The notes under the pieces: generated by a model
What the model was told of the DNA's origin: nothing
What the model saw: the letters and a program-made list of their open reading frames with translations, nothing else
The model's database searches: none
Translations under genes and position numbers: made by a program
Assembly: GCA_046349395.1 (NCBI GenBank)
Contig: JAXMCK010000004.1
Span: 868,001-932,000, forward strand
Length of the DNA stretch: 64,000 nucleotides
From: JAXMCK01 sp046349395
Lineage (GTDB): Bacteria; Pseudomonadota; Alphaproteobacteria; Geminicoccales; Geminicoccaceae
Direction of reading: 5' to 3'
Shown here: positions 34,853 through 42,758 of the stretch, piece by piece
Numbering within the stretch: position 1 is the first letter of the stretch
Layout of the letters: each line of letters starts with the position of its first letter

Positions 34853-36250
34853 TCAGTCCTCCGGGCCCAGCATCTGCTCCGGCCGCACCCAGGCCTTGAA
34901 CTGGTCCTCGGTCAGGAGACCCAGCGTCATCGCCGCCTGCTTCAGGCTGGTACCCTCGGCATGCGCCTTCTTCGCGATCTTGGCGGCGTTGTCGTAGCCG
35001 ACATGCGGGTTCAGGGCCGTCACCAGCATCAGGCTGTTGTGCAGCAGATGATCGATCCGGCCCTTGTTGGCCTCGATCCCGACCACGCAATTGTCGGTGA
35101 AGCTGACGCAGGCGTCCGCCAGCAGCTGGATCGAGGTCAGCACATTGTAGATGATGACCGGCTTGAACACGTTGAGCTCGAAGGTACCCGACGAGCCGGC
35201 GACGCTGACGGCGGTCTGGTTGCCCATCACCTGGCAGCAGACCATGGTCAGCGCCTCGGACTGGGTCGGGTTGACCTTGCCGGGCATGATCGACGAGCCG
35301 GGTTCGTTCTCCGGCAGATGCAGCTCGCCCAGGCCGCAGCGCGGGCCCGAGCCCAGCCAGCGGACGTCGTTGGCGATCTTCATCAGGCTGCAGGCGATGA
35401 CGTTGAGCGCCCCGTGCAGCTCCACCATCGCGTCCTCGGCCGCCAGTGCCTCGAACTTGTTGGGGGCGGTGACGAAGGGGAAGCCCGTGATCGTCGCCAC
35501 CTCGGCGGCGAACGCCTCGGCGAAGCCCTTCTTGGCGTTGAGCCCGGTACCGACGGCCGTGCCGCCCATCGCCAGCTCGGCGATACGGGGTAGGGTCGCC
35601 GACACGCGCGCCATGCCGTTCTTCAGCTGATGGGCGTAGCCGCCGAACTCCTGGCCCAGCGTCAGCGGCACCGCATCCATCAGGTGCGTCCGGCCGATCT
35701 TCACGATGTCGGCGAACTCCTCCGCCTTCTTCTCGATCGCCGCATGCAGATGGCGGAGGGCGGGCAGCAGCAGCCGCTCGACCTCCTCGTAGGCGGCGAT
35801 GCTCATCGCCGTCGGGAAGGTGTCGTTGGAGGACTGGCCGCGATTGACGTGATCGTTGGGGTGGACCGGCGTCTTCCCGCCCCGTTTGCCGCCCAACATC
35901 TCGTTGGCGCGGCCGGCGATCACCTCGTTGGCGTTCATGTTGCTCTGGGTGCCGGAGCCGGTCTGCCAGACGACGAGCGGGAACTCGTCCATCAGCTTGC
36001 CGTCGACGACCTCCTGGGCGGCCTTCTCGATCGCCTCGCCGAGCTTGGGGTCGAGCGCACCCAGGCGGACGTTCACCCGTGCGGCTGCGAGCTTGATGAT
36101 GCCCAGCGCCCGGCGCAGGGGCTCCGGCATCTGCTGGCCGCCGATCTTGAAGTTCTGCAGGCTGCGCTGGGTCTGGGCACCCCAATAGCGCCTGGCGTCC
36201 ACCTCGACCGGACCCATCGTGTCGGTCTCGACGCGAACCTCGTTGCCCAT
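34853..36250 (-). CDS. fumC: Fumarate hydratase class II
   Basis: Oxygen-stable fumarase of the TCA cycle, 465 aa. Signature GSSIMPGKVNP is complete, with TGSGTQSNMNANEV and GRTHLMDAVPLTLGQE forming the other active-site segments, and NDHVNRGQSSNDTFP in the B site. ATG at 36250 starts the family N-terminus (the product begins MGNEVRVETDTMGPVEV). sspB lies upstream on the same strand. Confidence 0.97.
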   Translation of the reverse strand: MGNEVRVETDTMGPVEVDARRYWGAQTQRSLQNFKIGGQQMPEPLRRALGIIKLAAARVNVRLGALDPKLGEAIEKAAQEVVDGKLMDEFPLVVWQTGSGTQSNMNANEVIAGRANEMLGGKRGGKTPVHPNDHVNRGQSSNDTFPTAMSIAAYEEVERLLLPALRHLHAAIEKKAEEFADIVKIGRTHLMDAVPLTLGQEFGGYAHQLKNGMARVSATLPRIAELAMGGTAVGTGLNAKKGFAEAFAAEVATITGFPFVTAPNKFEALAAEDAMVELHGALNVIACSLMKIANDVRWLGSGPRCGLGELHLPENEPGSSIMPGKVNPTQSEALTMVCCQVMGNQTAVSVAGSSGTFELNVFKPVIIYNVLTSIQLLADACVSFTDNCVVGIEANKGRIDHLLHNSLMLVTALNPHVGYDNAAKIAKKAHAEGTSLKQAAMTLGLLTEDQFKAWVRPEQMLGPED

Positions 36251-36338
36251 CGTCCGTCCCCGCTCGCCTGGTGAAAGGCGGCATCTGGCGGACGTCCCCG
36301 CCAGCGTCAACGCTGGCGGTGTCGCATCGGAGGGAGGC

Positions 36339-36833
36339 CTATTTCTTCCGGAAACGGTCGAGGGTGACGATCTCCGCCCCGCCCTCGCGCCCGTTCGGCG
36401 CCTCCTCGGCACCGTTCGGCCCGGGGAGCGCCGGCGCATCGGCGCGGAGCGGCGTCACCTCGGCGTCCTCCTCGGAATCCTCGAGCGTGAACTGCAGGCC
36501 GAACTCGACACCGGGATCGGCGAAGACCTTGATCGCCTCGAACGGGATCCGCATCCGCTGCAGCTGGTCGTTGAAGCTCAGCGTCACCGAGAAGGCCGCC
36601 TCGTCGACCTCGAGGTCCCAGTACTGGTGCTGCAGCACGATCGTCATATCGGTCGGATAACGTTCGCGCAGGAACTGCGGCATCACCACGCCCGCATGAC
36701 TGGTGCGGAACGTGATGAAGAAATGATGCGGGTTGTCGATGCCTTCCTTGGCGACACGCGCCAGAACGTCGCGCACGACCGTGCGCAGCGCCGCCTCGAC
36801 CAGCCGACCGTACTCGAAACGTTGCTTCCGCAT
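36339..36833 (-). CDS. sspB: SspB, ClpXP adaptor for ssrA-tagged proteins
   Basis: Adaptor that delivers ssrA-tagged polypeptides to ClpXP, 164 aa, alphaproteobacterial form (HHFFITFRTSHAGVVMP, FLRERYPTDMTIVLQHQYWD, FSVTLSFNDQLQRMRIPF). An acidic, Pro-rich linker leads to a C-terminal basic tail (EIVTLDRFRKK), the position of the ClpX-docking peptide in this family. The tmRNA gene that makes the tag lies immediately upstream on the same strand, so adaptor and tag source are neighbours. Confidence 0.93.
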   Translation of the reverse strand: MRKQRFEYGRLVEAALRTVVRDVLARVAKEGIDNPHHFFITFRTSHAGVVMPQFLRERYPTDMTIVLQHQYWDLEVDEAAFSVTLSFNDQLQRMRIPFEAIKVFADPGVEFGLQFTLEDSEEDAEVTPLRADAPALPGPNGAEEAPNGREGGAEIVTLDRFRKK

Positions 36834-36864
36834 GCACCCCAGCCGACACGCGCCTCAAGAGGAG

Positions 36865-37145
36865 GTGGGGGGATTCTGTTGCCCGGCTCCCCCCGGGCCG
36901 CGAGCAAGCTACTTTTTAGGCAGCCGCCCGGAGTGCAACGTTGTCGTTGGCACTTCTCTGTTTGGCCCGATAACGGCGGTACCATGCCGGGCAAAAGCAG
37001 TCCCTTTACTACGCGCGTCGATCCTAAGTCGCCCCCATGGGCCCACGGTACTGCCGTGGGAAATGGTGGAGGCGCCGGGCTCCGCCCCCGGGTCCGCAAC
37101 GCCTATTCCGAACAGCGTTTATCGCCATAGCCGGCTAGGCCGGCT
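36865..37145 (-). ncRNA. ssrA: Circularly permuted two-piece tmRNA
   Basis: Rescues stalled ribosomes. Read on the minus strand the order is acceptor piece, spacer, coding piece. The acceptor piece ends GGACCCGGGGGCGGAGCCCG, then GCGCCTCCA and CCA at 37066-37064. A 27-base spacer with hairpin CCCACGG/CCGTGGG follows (37037-37063). The coding piece starts GGGGGCGACTTAGGATCGAC at 37036; its 5' GGGGGCG pairs with CGCCTCC including the universal G3-U. The tag frame (36951-36916) encodes A-ANDNVALRAAA and stops with TAA. The left limit (about 36865) and the 5' end are estimates. Confidence 0.93.
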
Positions 37146-37150
37146 TCTCG

Positions 37151-37178
37151 AATATAAGGGTTGGCGACGGGCATGCAA
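37151..37178 (-). promoter_or_regulatory. Probable sigma-70 promoter of ssrA
   Basis: On the minus strand TTGCAT (37178-37173) is followed by a 16-bp spacer and TATATT (37156-37151). Transcription would start about 37144, directly at the acceptor piece of the tmRNA precursor. Confidence 0.65.
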
Positions 37179-37245
37179 TGGTCGCCTCGACACCCGGGCG
37201 GCCCGCGTCTAGAGCACGCGCTCATCGCATACCGGAGGCCAGCCA

Positions 37246-38238
37246 GTGCTCGATCCAGCCCGCCAGGCCGATGTCGACGAACTCCGCGCCGAGATGCGCC
37301 CGACCCGTAGGGCGACCGTCCCGGCGCTCGAGGAGATCCTCTACCAGCCGCTGAAGGTGCTCGATCACGGCTTCATCCGGATCGTCGACTACATGGGCGA
37401 CGATGCCGCCATCTGCCAGGCGGCACGCGTTTCCTACGGCCGCGGCACCAAGCAGACCTCCAACGACAAGGCACTGATCAACTATCTGATCCGGCATCGC
37501 CACAGCTCGCCGTTCGAGATGTGCGAGATCAAGCTGCACGTGAAGCTGCCGATCTTCATCGCCCGGCAGTGGATCCGGCACCGGACCGCCAACGTCAACG
37601 AGTACTCCGCCCGCTACTCGGTGCTCGATCGCGAGTTCTACGTTCCCGACGAGGAATTCCTGCGTCTGCAGAAGATCGAGCGGCGCGCGGTGCCCAATCA
37701 GGTCGATCTGTTCGGCGGACCGGAAGGGGTCGCCCCGAAACACACGGCCGAGCAGTCCGCCGTCAACAAGCAGGGCCGGGACACTGTGCTGGGTCCGGAC
37801 GTCGCCGCCGCGGTGCTCCGCGACGTCAACCGGACGTCGGAGACCGCGTTCACCATCTACGAGAAGCTGCTCGGCACCGACGAGCGCCCCGGCATCGCCC
37901 GGGAGCTGGCCCGCATGGTCCTGCCGCTGAACACCTATACGCAGTGGTACTGGAAGATCGACCTGCACAACCTGATGCACTTCGTGGCCCTGCGTGCGGA
38001 CTCGCACGCGCAGTACGAGATCAGGGCCTACGCAGAAGTGCTGCTCGACGTGCTCGAAAAGTGGGTGCCGCTGACGACCGCGGCGTTCAAGGAGCACAAG
38101 CTGAACGCCGCCACGCTTTCGGCGACCGCCCTCGACATTGTCCGCCGCCGGCTACGGGGCGAGCGGGTCACGCAGGAGACGAGCGGTCTCGGTGCGCGCG
38201 AGTGGCGCGAGCTTCAGGCTCTGCTCGACGAGACCTGA
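37246..38238 (+). CDS. thyX: FAD-dependent thymidylate synthase
   Basis: Makes dTMP from dUMP with methylene-tetrahydrofolate and reduced FAD. The ThyX signature RHRX7S is intact: R111-H-R then S121, within RHRTANVNEYSARY. Other marks: QAARVSYGRGTKQTSND and RHSSPFEM-like HRHSSPFEMCEIK, and LHNLMHFVALRADSHAQYEI. At 330 aa it is slightly long because of a polar insert (about 140-165, containing NQVDLFGGPEG) compared with typical members. GTG at 37246 is the start. It is divergent from the tmRNA promoter. Confidence 0.96.
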   Translation: MLDPARQADVDELRAEMRPTRRATVPALEEILYQPLKVLDHGFIRIVDYMGDDAAICQAARVSYGRGTKQTSNDKALINYLIRHRHSSPFEMCEIKLHVKLPIFIARQWIRHRTANVNEYSARYSVLDREFYVPDEEFLRLQKIERRAVPNQVDLFGGPEGVAPKHTAEQSAVNKQGRDTVLGPDVAAAVLRDVNRTSETAFTIYEKLLGTDERPGIARELARMVLPLNTYTQWYWKIDLHNLMHFVALRADSHAQYEIRAYAEVLLDVLEKWVPLTTAAFKEHKLNAATLSATALDIVRRRLRGERVTQETSGLGAREWRELQALLDET

Positions 38239-38259
38239 GGGAAGCGGAAGCGACGCGGG

Positions 38260-38442
38260 TCAGGCGTTGTCGGTGGCCGGCCCGCGGCAGAGCATCAGAA
38301 GAACGACGAAGACGACCGGGACCAGGATCAAGGCGATCCAGAACACGGCGGTAAATCCAAATGTTACCGCCAGGACTGCACCTAGAAGAACAACGGCGAG
38401 GCACGCCCAGCCCAGAGTTCCAAGTCCTTCGCTCGCCTGCAT
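38260..38442 (-). CDS. Small two-helix membrane protein
   Basis: A 60-residue hydrophobic protein with two likely membrane helices (LGWACLAVVLLGAVLAVTFG and FWIALILVPVVFVVLLML). The ATG at 38442 has AGGAGG nine bases upstream; an ATG at 38574 would add a polar leader. No family recognised. It converges on thyX with a 21-bp gap. Confidence 0.55.
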   Translation of the reverse strand: MQASEGLGTLGWACLAVVLLGAVLAVTFGFTAVFWIALILVPVVFVVLLMLCRGPATDNA

Positions 38443-38606
38443 GCCCACCGCCCTCCTCGTTGGCTGTGCGAGCCTAAGGGCTTGAGCGTCCTCGGCAAAG
38501 AGGCGGTTCGTCACAGCGGCCGGCGCGGCGTCCGTAGGACCGTGGCAGCCAGACCACGGTCGATTGCCAAACACCCCCTACAGTCTTTCCGGACTTGGGC
38601 CCTTAG

Positions 38607-38625
38607 TCGACACGTGTGGTGTCGA
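38607..38625. promoter_or_regulatory. Inverted repeat upstream of OmpA-like copy 1
   Basis: TCGACAC-GTGTG-GTGTCGA has 7-bp perfect arms. It is about 52 bp before the start codon, and a diverged version recurs at the same place before copy 2. Conservation where surrounding sequence differs suggests an operator or promoter element. Confidence 0.45.
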
Positions 38626-38676
38626 ATGATAGACCCATAACCCATCTGTAATGTCCTGACGTGACGAGGGGGCAGC

Positions 38677-39537
38677 ATGAATCTGCGGCTAAAGACCCTG
38701 ACGCTGCTGGCGGGTACCAGCCTGCTCGCGGCCTGCACCGCCTTCCAGGCGGAGCCGATCTACAACTCGGCTTCTGCCGCGAAGCCGCCGGCCGGCGACG
38801 CGTACCATACCGCCCTCTACCAGGGCTACATGGAGCACGCGACGTACGAATACGACAAGATGATGAACTACACGTCGGCGATCTACCACTCGAACAAGGC
38901 CCTCGCGGCCGCCCGTGGTCAGACCCCGCCGATCACCGCCGTCAACGAGCGCTCGCTGCCGGCCGATTCGATCGAGGACGTCACCCAGGGTCGCGCCCGC
39001 CTCGTGGCCGCCCTCGAGGGTGGTGGCGCCCAGGCCGCCCCCGAGGCCGCCGGCAAGGCGCAGTCCTTCTATGACTGCTGGCTCGAGCAGCTGCACGAGA
39101 ACTTCCAGCCGAAGGACATCGAGTACTGCCGCAACGGCTTCCTGACCAACCTGAAGACGGTCGAGGACGCTGTTATCCCGAAGGCCGCTGACACCTACTC
39201 GCTGTCCAGCGACACCTTCTTCGCCCTCGGCAGTGCCAAGATCACCCCGGCTGGTCTCGCCGAGCTGCAGCGGATCGCGCCGGACATGATCGCCGACACG
39301 AACAGCTACTTCGATGTCTGGGGCTTCACCGACACGACCGGTACCGCCGCCTACAACCAGAAGCTCTCCGAGCGCCGCGCCGCGGCCGTGAAGGCGCAGC
39401 TGGTCAGCGACGGCGTGCCCGAGGGTCGCCTGTTCACCCAGGGCTTCGGCGAGACGAACCTCGCGGTTCAGACGCCGGACAACACCCCCGAGCCGCGTAA
39501 CCGTCGCGTCGAGATCCGTCGCCGCGCCGGCTCCTAA
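38677..39537 (+). CDS. OmpA family lipoprotein, copy 1
   Basis: Outer-membrane lipoprotein of 286 aa. Signal peptide with lipobox LLAAC (Cys about 20), then a helical domain rich in Ala/Tyr containing a Cys pair (YDCW and EYCRNG), and a C-terminal OmpA/peptidoglycan-binding domain (FFALGSAKITPAG, VWGFTDTTGTAAYNQKLSERR, GFGETNLAV, EPRNRRVEI). It probably tethers the outer membrane to peptidoglycan. The start has a strong purine-rich site (GAGGGGGC). A rho-independent terminator follows directly, so it is a single-gene transcript. Confidence 0.93.
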   Translation: MNLRLKTLTLLAGTSLLAACTAFQAEPIYNSASAAKPPAGDAYHTALYQGYMEHATYEYDKMMNYTSAIYHSNKALAAARGQTPPITAVNERSLPADSIEDVTQGRARLVAALEGGGAQAAPEAAGKAQSFYDCWLEQLHENFQPKDIEYCRNGFLTNLKTVEDAVIPKAADTYSLSSDTFFALGSAKITPAGLAELQRIAPDMIADTNSYFDVWGFTDTTGTAAYNQKLSERRAAAVKAQLVSDGVPEGRLFTQGFGETNLAVQTPDNTPEPRNRRVEIRRRAGS

Positions 39538-39562
39538 GCGAACTCGGCAGTCGAATGTGGGA

Positions 39563-39593
39563 GGCGCGGCCGCAAGGCCGCGCCTTTCTCTTT
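39563..39593 (+). terminator. Rho-independent terminator after OmpA-like copy 1
   Basis: GGCGCGGCC-GCAA-GGCCGCGCC forms a perfect 9-bp GC stem with a GNRA-type loop, followed by TTTCTCTTT. Confidence 0.88.
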
Positions 39594-39758
39594 GGTTTCA
39601 CGCGAAGGTCGAGGCCGCGTTGCCGAGTCGCCGCTGATCGCTCGGTATCCCCCTTCTGCGTTCCTGACGTAGCGACGCCTGGCGGCCGCTCCTGTTGGTT
39701 GCGCGCTACAGTGGTGACCAAACGGTCACTGATCTGTCCACACGACGAGGGGTGTCAG

Positions 39759-39777
39759 TCGACATGTGTCGTGTCGG
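39759..39777. promoter_or_regulatory. Inverted repeat upstream of OmpA-like copy 2
   Basis: TCGACATGTGTCGTGTCGG keeps 5-bp arms (CGACA/TGTCG) and aligns with the element before copy 1 although adjoining bases have diverged. Confidence 0.4.
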
Positions 39778-39827
39778 ACGATAGACCGACCGTCACCTGT
39801 AATGTCCTGACGTGACGAGGGGGCAGC

Positions 39828-40688
39828 ATGAATCTGCGGCTAAAGACCCTGACGCTACTCGCGGGTAGCGGCCTGCTCGCGGCCTGCACCGCCTTCCAGG
39901 CGGAGCCGATCTACAACTCGGCTTCTGCCGCGAAGCCGCCGGCCGGCGACGCGTACCATACCGCCCTCTACCAGGGCTACATGGAGCACGCGACGTACGA
40001 ATACGACAAGATGATGAACTACACGTCGGCGATCTACCACTCGAACAAGGCCCTCGCGGCCGCCCGTGGTCAGACCCCGCCGATCACCGCCGTCAACGAG
40101 CGCTCGCTGCCGGCCGATTCGATCGAGGACGTCACCCAGGGTCGCGCCCGCCTCGTGGCCGCCCTCGAGGGTGGTGGCGCCCAGGCCGCCCCCGAGGCCG
40201 CCGGCAAGGCGCAGTCCTTCTATGACTGCTGGCTCGAGCAGCTGCACGAGAACTTCCAGCCGAAGGACATCGAGTACTGCCGCAACGGCTTCCTGACCAA
40301 CCTGAAGACGGTCGAGGACGCTGTTATCCCGAAGGCCGCTGACACCTACTCGCTGTCCAGCGACACCTTCTTCGCCCTCGGCAGTGCCAAGATCACCCCG
40401 GCTGGTCTCGCCGAGCTGCAGCGGATCGCGCCGGACATGATCGCCGACACGAACAGCTACTTCGATGTCTGGGGCTTCACCGACACGACCGGTACCGCCG
40501 CCTACAACCAGAAGCTCTCCGAGCGCCGCGCCGCGGCCGTGAAGGCGCAGCTGGTCAGCGACGGCGTGCCCGAGGGTCGCCTGTTCACCCAGGGCTTCGG
40601 CGAGACGAACCTCGCGGTTCAGACGCCGGACAACACCCCCGAGCCGCGTAACCGTCGCGTCGAGATCCGTCGCCGCGCCGGCTCCTAA
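39828..40688 (+). CDS. OmpA family lipoprotein, copy 2
   Basis: Same 286-residue protein as copy 1 except for two residues in the signal peptide (GSGLL in place of GTSLL). Domain order, lipobox, Cys pair and OmpA C-terminal domain are unchanged, and the synonymous positions are also identical after about codon 17. This implies either very recent duplication or gene conversion. It has its own upstream region, with a related inverted repeat, and its own copy of the terminator, so each copy can be expressed independently. Confidence 0.93.
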   Translation: MNLRLKTLTLLAGSGLLAACTAFQAEPIYNSASAAKPPAGDAYHTALYQGYMEHATYEYDKMMNYTSAIYHSNKALAAARGQTPPITAVNERSLPADSIEDVTQGRARLVAALEGGGAQAAPEAAGKAQSFYDCWLEQLHENFQPKDIEYCRNGFLTNLKTVEDAVIPKAADTYSLSSDTFFALGSAKITPAGLAELQRIAPDMIADTNSYFDVWGFTDTTGTAAYNQKLSERRAAAVKAQLVSDGVPEGRLFTQGFGETNLAVQTPDNTPEPRNRRVEIRRRAGS

Positions 40689-40713
40689 GCGAACTCGGCA
40701 GTCGAATGTGGGA

Positions 40714-40744
40714 GGCGCGGCCGCAAGGCCGCGCCTTTCTCTTT
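40714..40744 (+). terminator. Rho-independent terminator after OmpA-like copy 2
   Basis: Exact repeat of the hairpin after copy 1: 9-bp GC stem, GCAA loop, TTTCTCTTT tail. Confidence 0.88.
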
Positions 40745-40770
40745 GTGGTCTTCCGCGATCACGTCGGGGT

Positions 40771-40800
40771 GCCGCCGGACTTCCGTCCGGCGGCATTTTC
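40771..40800 (+). terminator. Second hairpin between convergent genes
   Basis: GCCGCCGGAC-TTCC-GTCCGGCGGC is a perfect 10-bp stem with a UUCG-class-like loop, followed by ATTTTC. It lies just before the convergent MHS transporter stop and could stop transcription from either side, though the T-tract favours the plus strand. Confidence 0.7.
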
Positions 40801-40801
40801 G

Positions 40802-42517
40802 TCAGCGGACGTCGTCGGCGAAGATGTCCCGATCCTTCGTCTCAGGGATGAAGAAGACGCCGATGACGAGCGTCATCACCGCCACCACGATCGGGTACCA
40901 GAGGCCGAAATAGATATTGCCCGTCTGCGCCACCATGGCGAAGGCAGTGGCCGGTAGCAGCCCGCCGAACCAGCCATTGCCGATATGGTAGGGCAGCGAC
41001 ATGGCGGTGTAGCGGATCCGGGTCGGAAAGAGCTCGACCAGGGCCGCCGCGATCGGGCCGTAGACCATCGTCACATAGATCACGAGCACGGTCAGGATCA
41101 GCACGATGGCGAGCGGCTGGCTGCGGAAGATGTCGAAGGGGTGCGCCAGCTTGACGATGCTGGGATCGCCCGCCTTCGGGTAGCCGGCCGCCGCCAGCGC
41201 CTCGCTCACCGAACTGGTGAAGGCGTCCTGCTGCGCCTTCGCGTCCGCCCCGGCAGCGGCCACGTCGACGGAGTTGATGACCGTGGCGCCGATCTGGACC
41301 GAAGCAAGCGTTCCCGGCGCAGCAGGCTCGACCGTGTAGTTGACGGCGTTCTTCGCCAGCAGCGCTTTCACGATATCGCAGGAGTTGGTGAACTTCGCCG
41401 TACCCACCGGATTGAACTGGAAGGAGCAGTTGGCGGGATCGGCCGTGACCGTGACGTTGGTCGACGCCTGCGCCTCGTAGAGTGCGGGGCTGGCCACCTG
41501 CGTCAGGTGCTTGAAGATCGGGAAATAGGTGAGTGCCGCCAGGAGGCAGCCGGCCAGGATGATCGGCTTGCGGCCGATCTTGTCCGACAGCCAGCCGAAC
41601 AGGATGAACCCGCCGGTGCCCAGCACCAGCGACCAGGCGATCAGCAGGTTCGACGAATAGCCGTCGACCTTCAGCGTCTGCTGCAGGAAGAAGAGAGCGT
41701 AGAACTGGCCCGTGTACCAGACCACGGCCTGCCCGGCGACGAGGCCGAACAAAGCGAGCAGCGCCCACTTCGCGTTGCGCCACTGGCCGAAGGCCTCCGA
41801 GAGCGGTGCCTTGGAGCCGGTGCCCTCCTCCTTCATCCGCTGGAAGGCCGGCGATTCCTGTAGCTGCAGCCGGATCCAGACCGAGATGCCGAGCAGCGCG
41901 ATCGAGACCAGGAAGGGGATGCGCCAGCCCCACTGAGCGAACGCCTCCTCGCCGACCGCGGCCCGAGTGAACAGGATGACGAGGAGCGACAGGAAGAGGC
42001 CCAGGGTGGCCGTGGTCTGGATCCAACTCGTGTAGAAACCGCGCCTGCCGTGCGGGGCGTGCTCGGCGACGTAGGTCGCCGCCCCGCCATACTCGCCGCC
42101 TAGCGCCAGGCCCTGCAGCAGGCGCAGGGCGAGGAGGATCGCCGGGGCCGCGAACCCGATCGACGCGGCGTTGGGCAGCAGGCCGACGCCGAAGGTCGAT
42201 AGGCCCATGATCACGATCGTGATCAGGAAGGTGTGCTTGCGGCCGACGAGATCGCCCAGACGGCCGAACACCAGCGCCCCGAACGGCCGCACCAGGAAGC
42301 CCGCGGCGAAGGCCAGTAACGCAAAGATGTTCCGCGTGCTCTCCTCGTATTGGCTGAAAAACTGCGCGCCGATCACCACGGCCAATGAACCGTAGAGATA
42401 AAAATCGTACCACTCGAATACGGTACCCAATGAGGACGCGACGATGACCTTCCTTTCTTCGGCGGTCATCGGTCGGACCTCGTAGTCCGATCTTGGGTGT
42501 AAGGCTTGTACTGCCAT
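40802..42517 (-). CDS. MHS family MFS transporter (metabolite:proton symporter) with a periplasmic insert
   Basis: Twelve-helix symporter of 571 aa related to KgtP/ShiA/ProP. MHS hallmarks: SLGTVFEWYDFYLYGSLA at helix 1, GRLGDLVGRKHTF motif A, and GLALGGEYGGAATYVAEH in helix 4. It is about 130 aa longer than classic MHS proteins. The extra sequence is a polar loop (about residues 345-460) between helices 8 and 9, containing a Cys pair (ANCSFQF and NSCDIVK) that may form a disulfide. I recall similar long MHS proteins in other proteobacteria, so the insert is probably a subfamily trait. GGGAGAGG precedes the ATG. Substrate unknown. Confidence 0.9.
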   Translation of the reverse strand: MAVQALHPRSDYEVRPMTAEERKVIVASSLGTVFEWYDFYLYGSLAVVIGAQFFSQYEESTRNIFALLAFAAGFLVRPFGALVFGRLGDLVGRKHTFLITIVIMGLSTFGVGLLPNAASIGFAAPAILLALRLLQGLALGGEYGGAATYVAEHAPHGRRGFYTSWIQTTATLGLFLSLLVILFTRAAVGEEAFAQWGWRIPFLVSIALLGISVWIRLQLQESPAFQRMKEEGTGSKAPLSEAFGQWRNAKWALLALFGLVAGQAVVWYTGQFYALFFLQQTLKVDGYSSNLLIAWSLVLGTGGFILFGWLSDKIGRKPIILAGCLLAALTYFPIFKHLTQVASPALYEAQASTNVTVTADPANCSFQFNPVGTAKFTNSCDIVKALLAKNAVNYTVEPAAPGTLASVQIGATVINSVDVAAAGADAKAQQDAFTSSVSEALAAAGYPKAGDPSIVKLAHPFDIFRSQPLAIVLILTVLVIYVTMVYGPIAAALVELFPTRIRYTAMSLPYHIGNGWFGGLLPATAFAMVAQTGNIYFGLWYPIVVAVMTLVIGVFFIPETKDRDIFADDVR

Positions 42518-42694
42518 CTATTCCTCTCCCTGGGCAGGCGATCTGCGCACCTGCCGGCCACCATCCGGCGCAGGGACACTGCGCCGCCACAGGGTAAGTT
42601 CGCGCGGAGGCCCGAAGAGAACGCAACGTCGCTGGGACGATCTGCCGCACACGAATGCGGTCACCGCTCCACTGGCCGTTTCGGCGGCAAGTTT

Positions 42695-42722
42695 TTGCAA
42701 GGCTAGGCGTGTCTGCTATAAG
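42695..42722 (+). promoter_or_regulatory. Probable promoter of the pyrF-trp-accD-folC run
   Basis: TTGCAA (42695-42700), 16-bp spacer, TATAAG (42717-42722), 36 bp before the pyrF start. No trp leader peptide or attenuator hairpin is visible between it and pyrF. Confidence 0.6.
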
Positions 42723-42758
42723 CCGCGGCCACCCAGCCGGGCCCCGGACCGCTCACCT

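Larger units (their letters stand above)
38646..39594 (+). repeat. Tandem duplication unit, copy 1
   Basis: A 949-bp block containing leader, OmpA-like gene and terminator is repeated 1151 bp downstream. By eye I find only four substitutions, all clustered in the signal-peptide codons. The flanking 200 bp differ. Confidence 0.95.
39797..40745 (+). repeat. Tandem duplication unit, copy 2
   Basis: Second copy of the 949-bp block, starting at CTGTAATGTCCTGACG and ending with the terminator T-tract. Body and terminator appear identical to copy 1. Confidence 0.95.
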
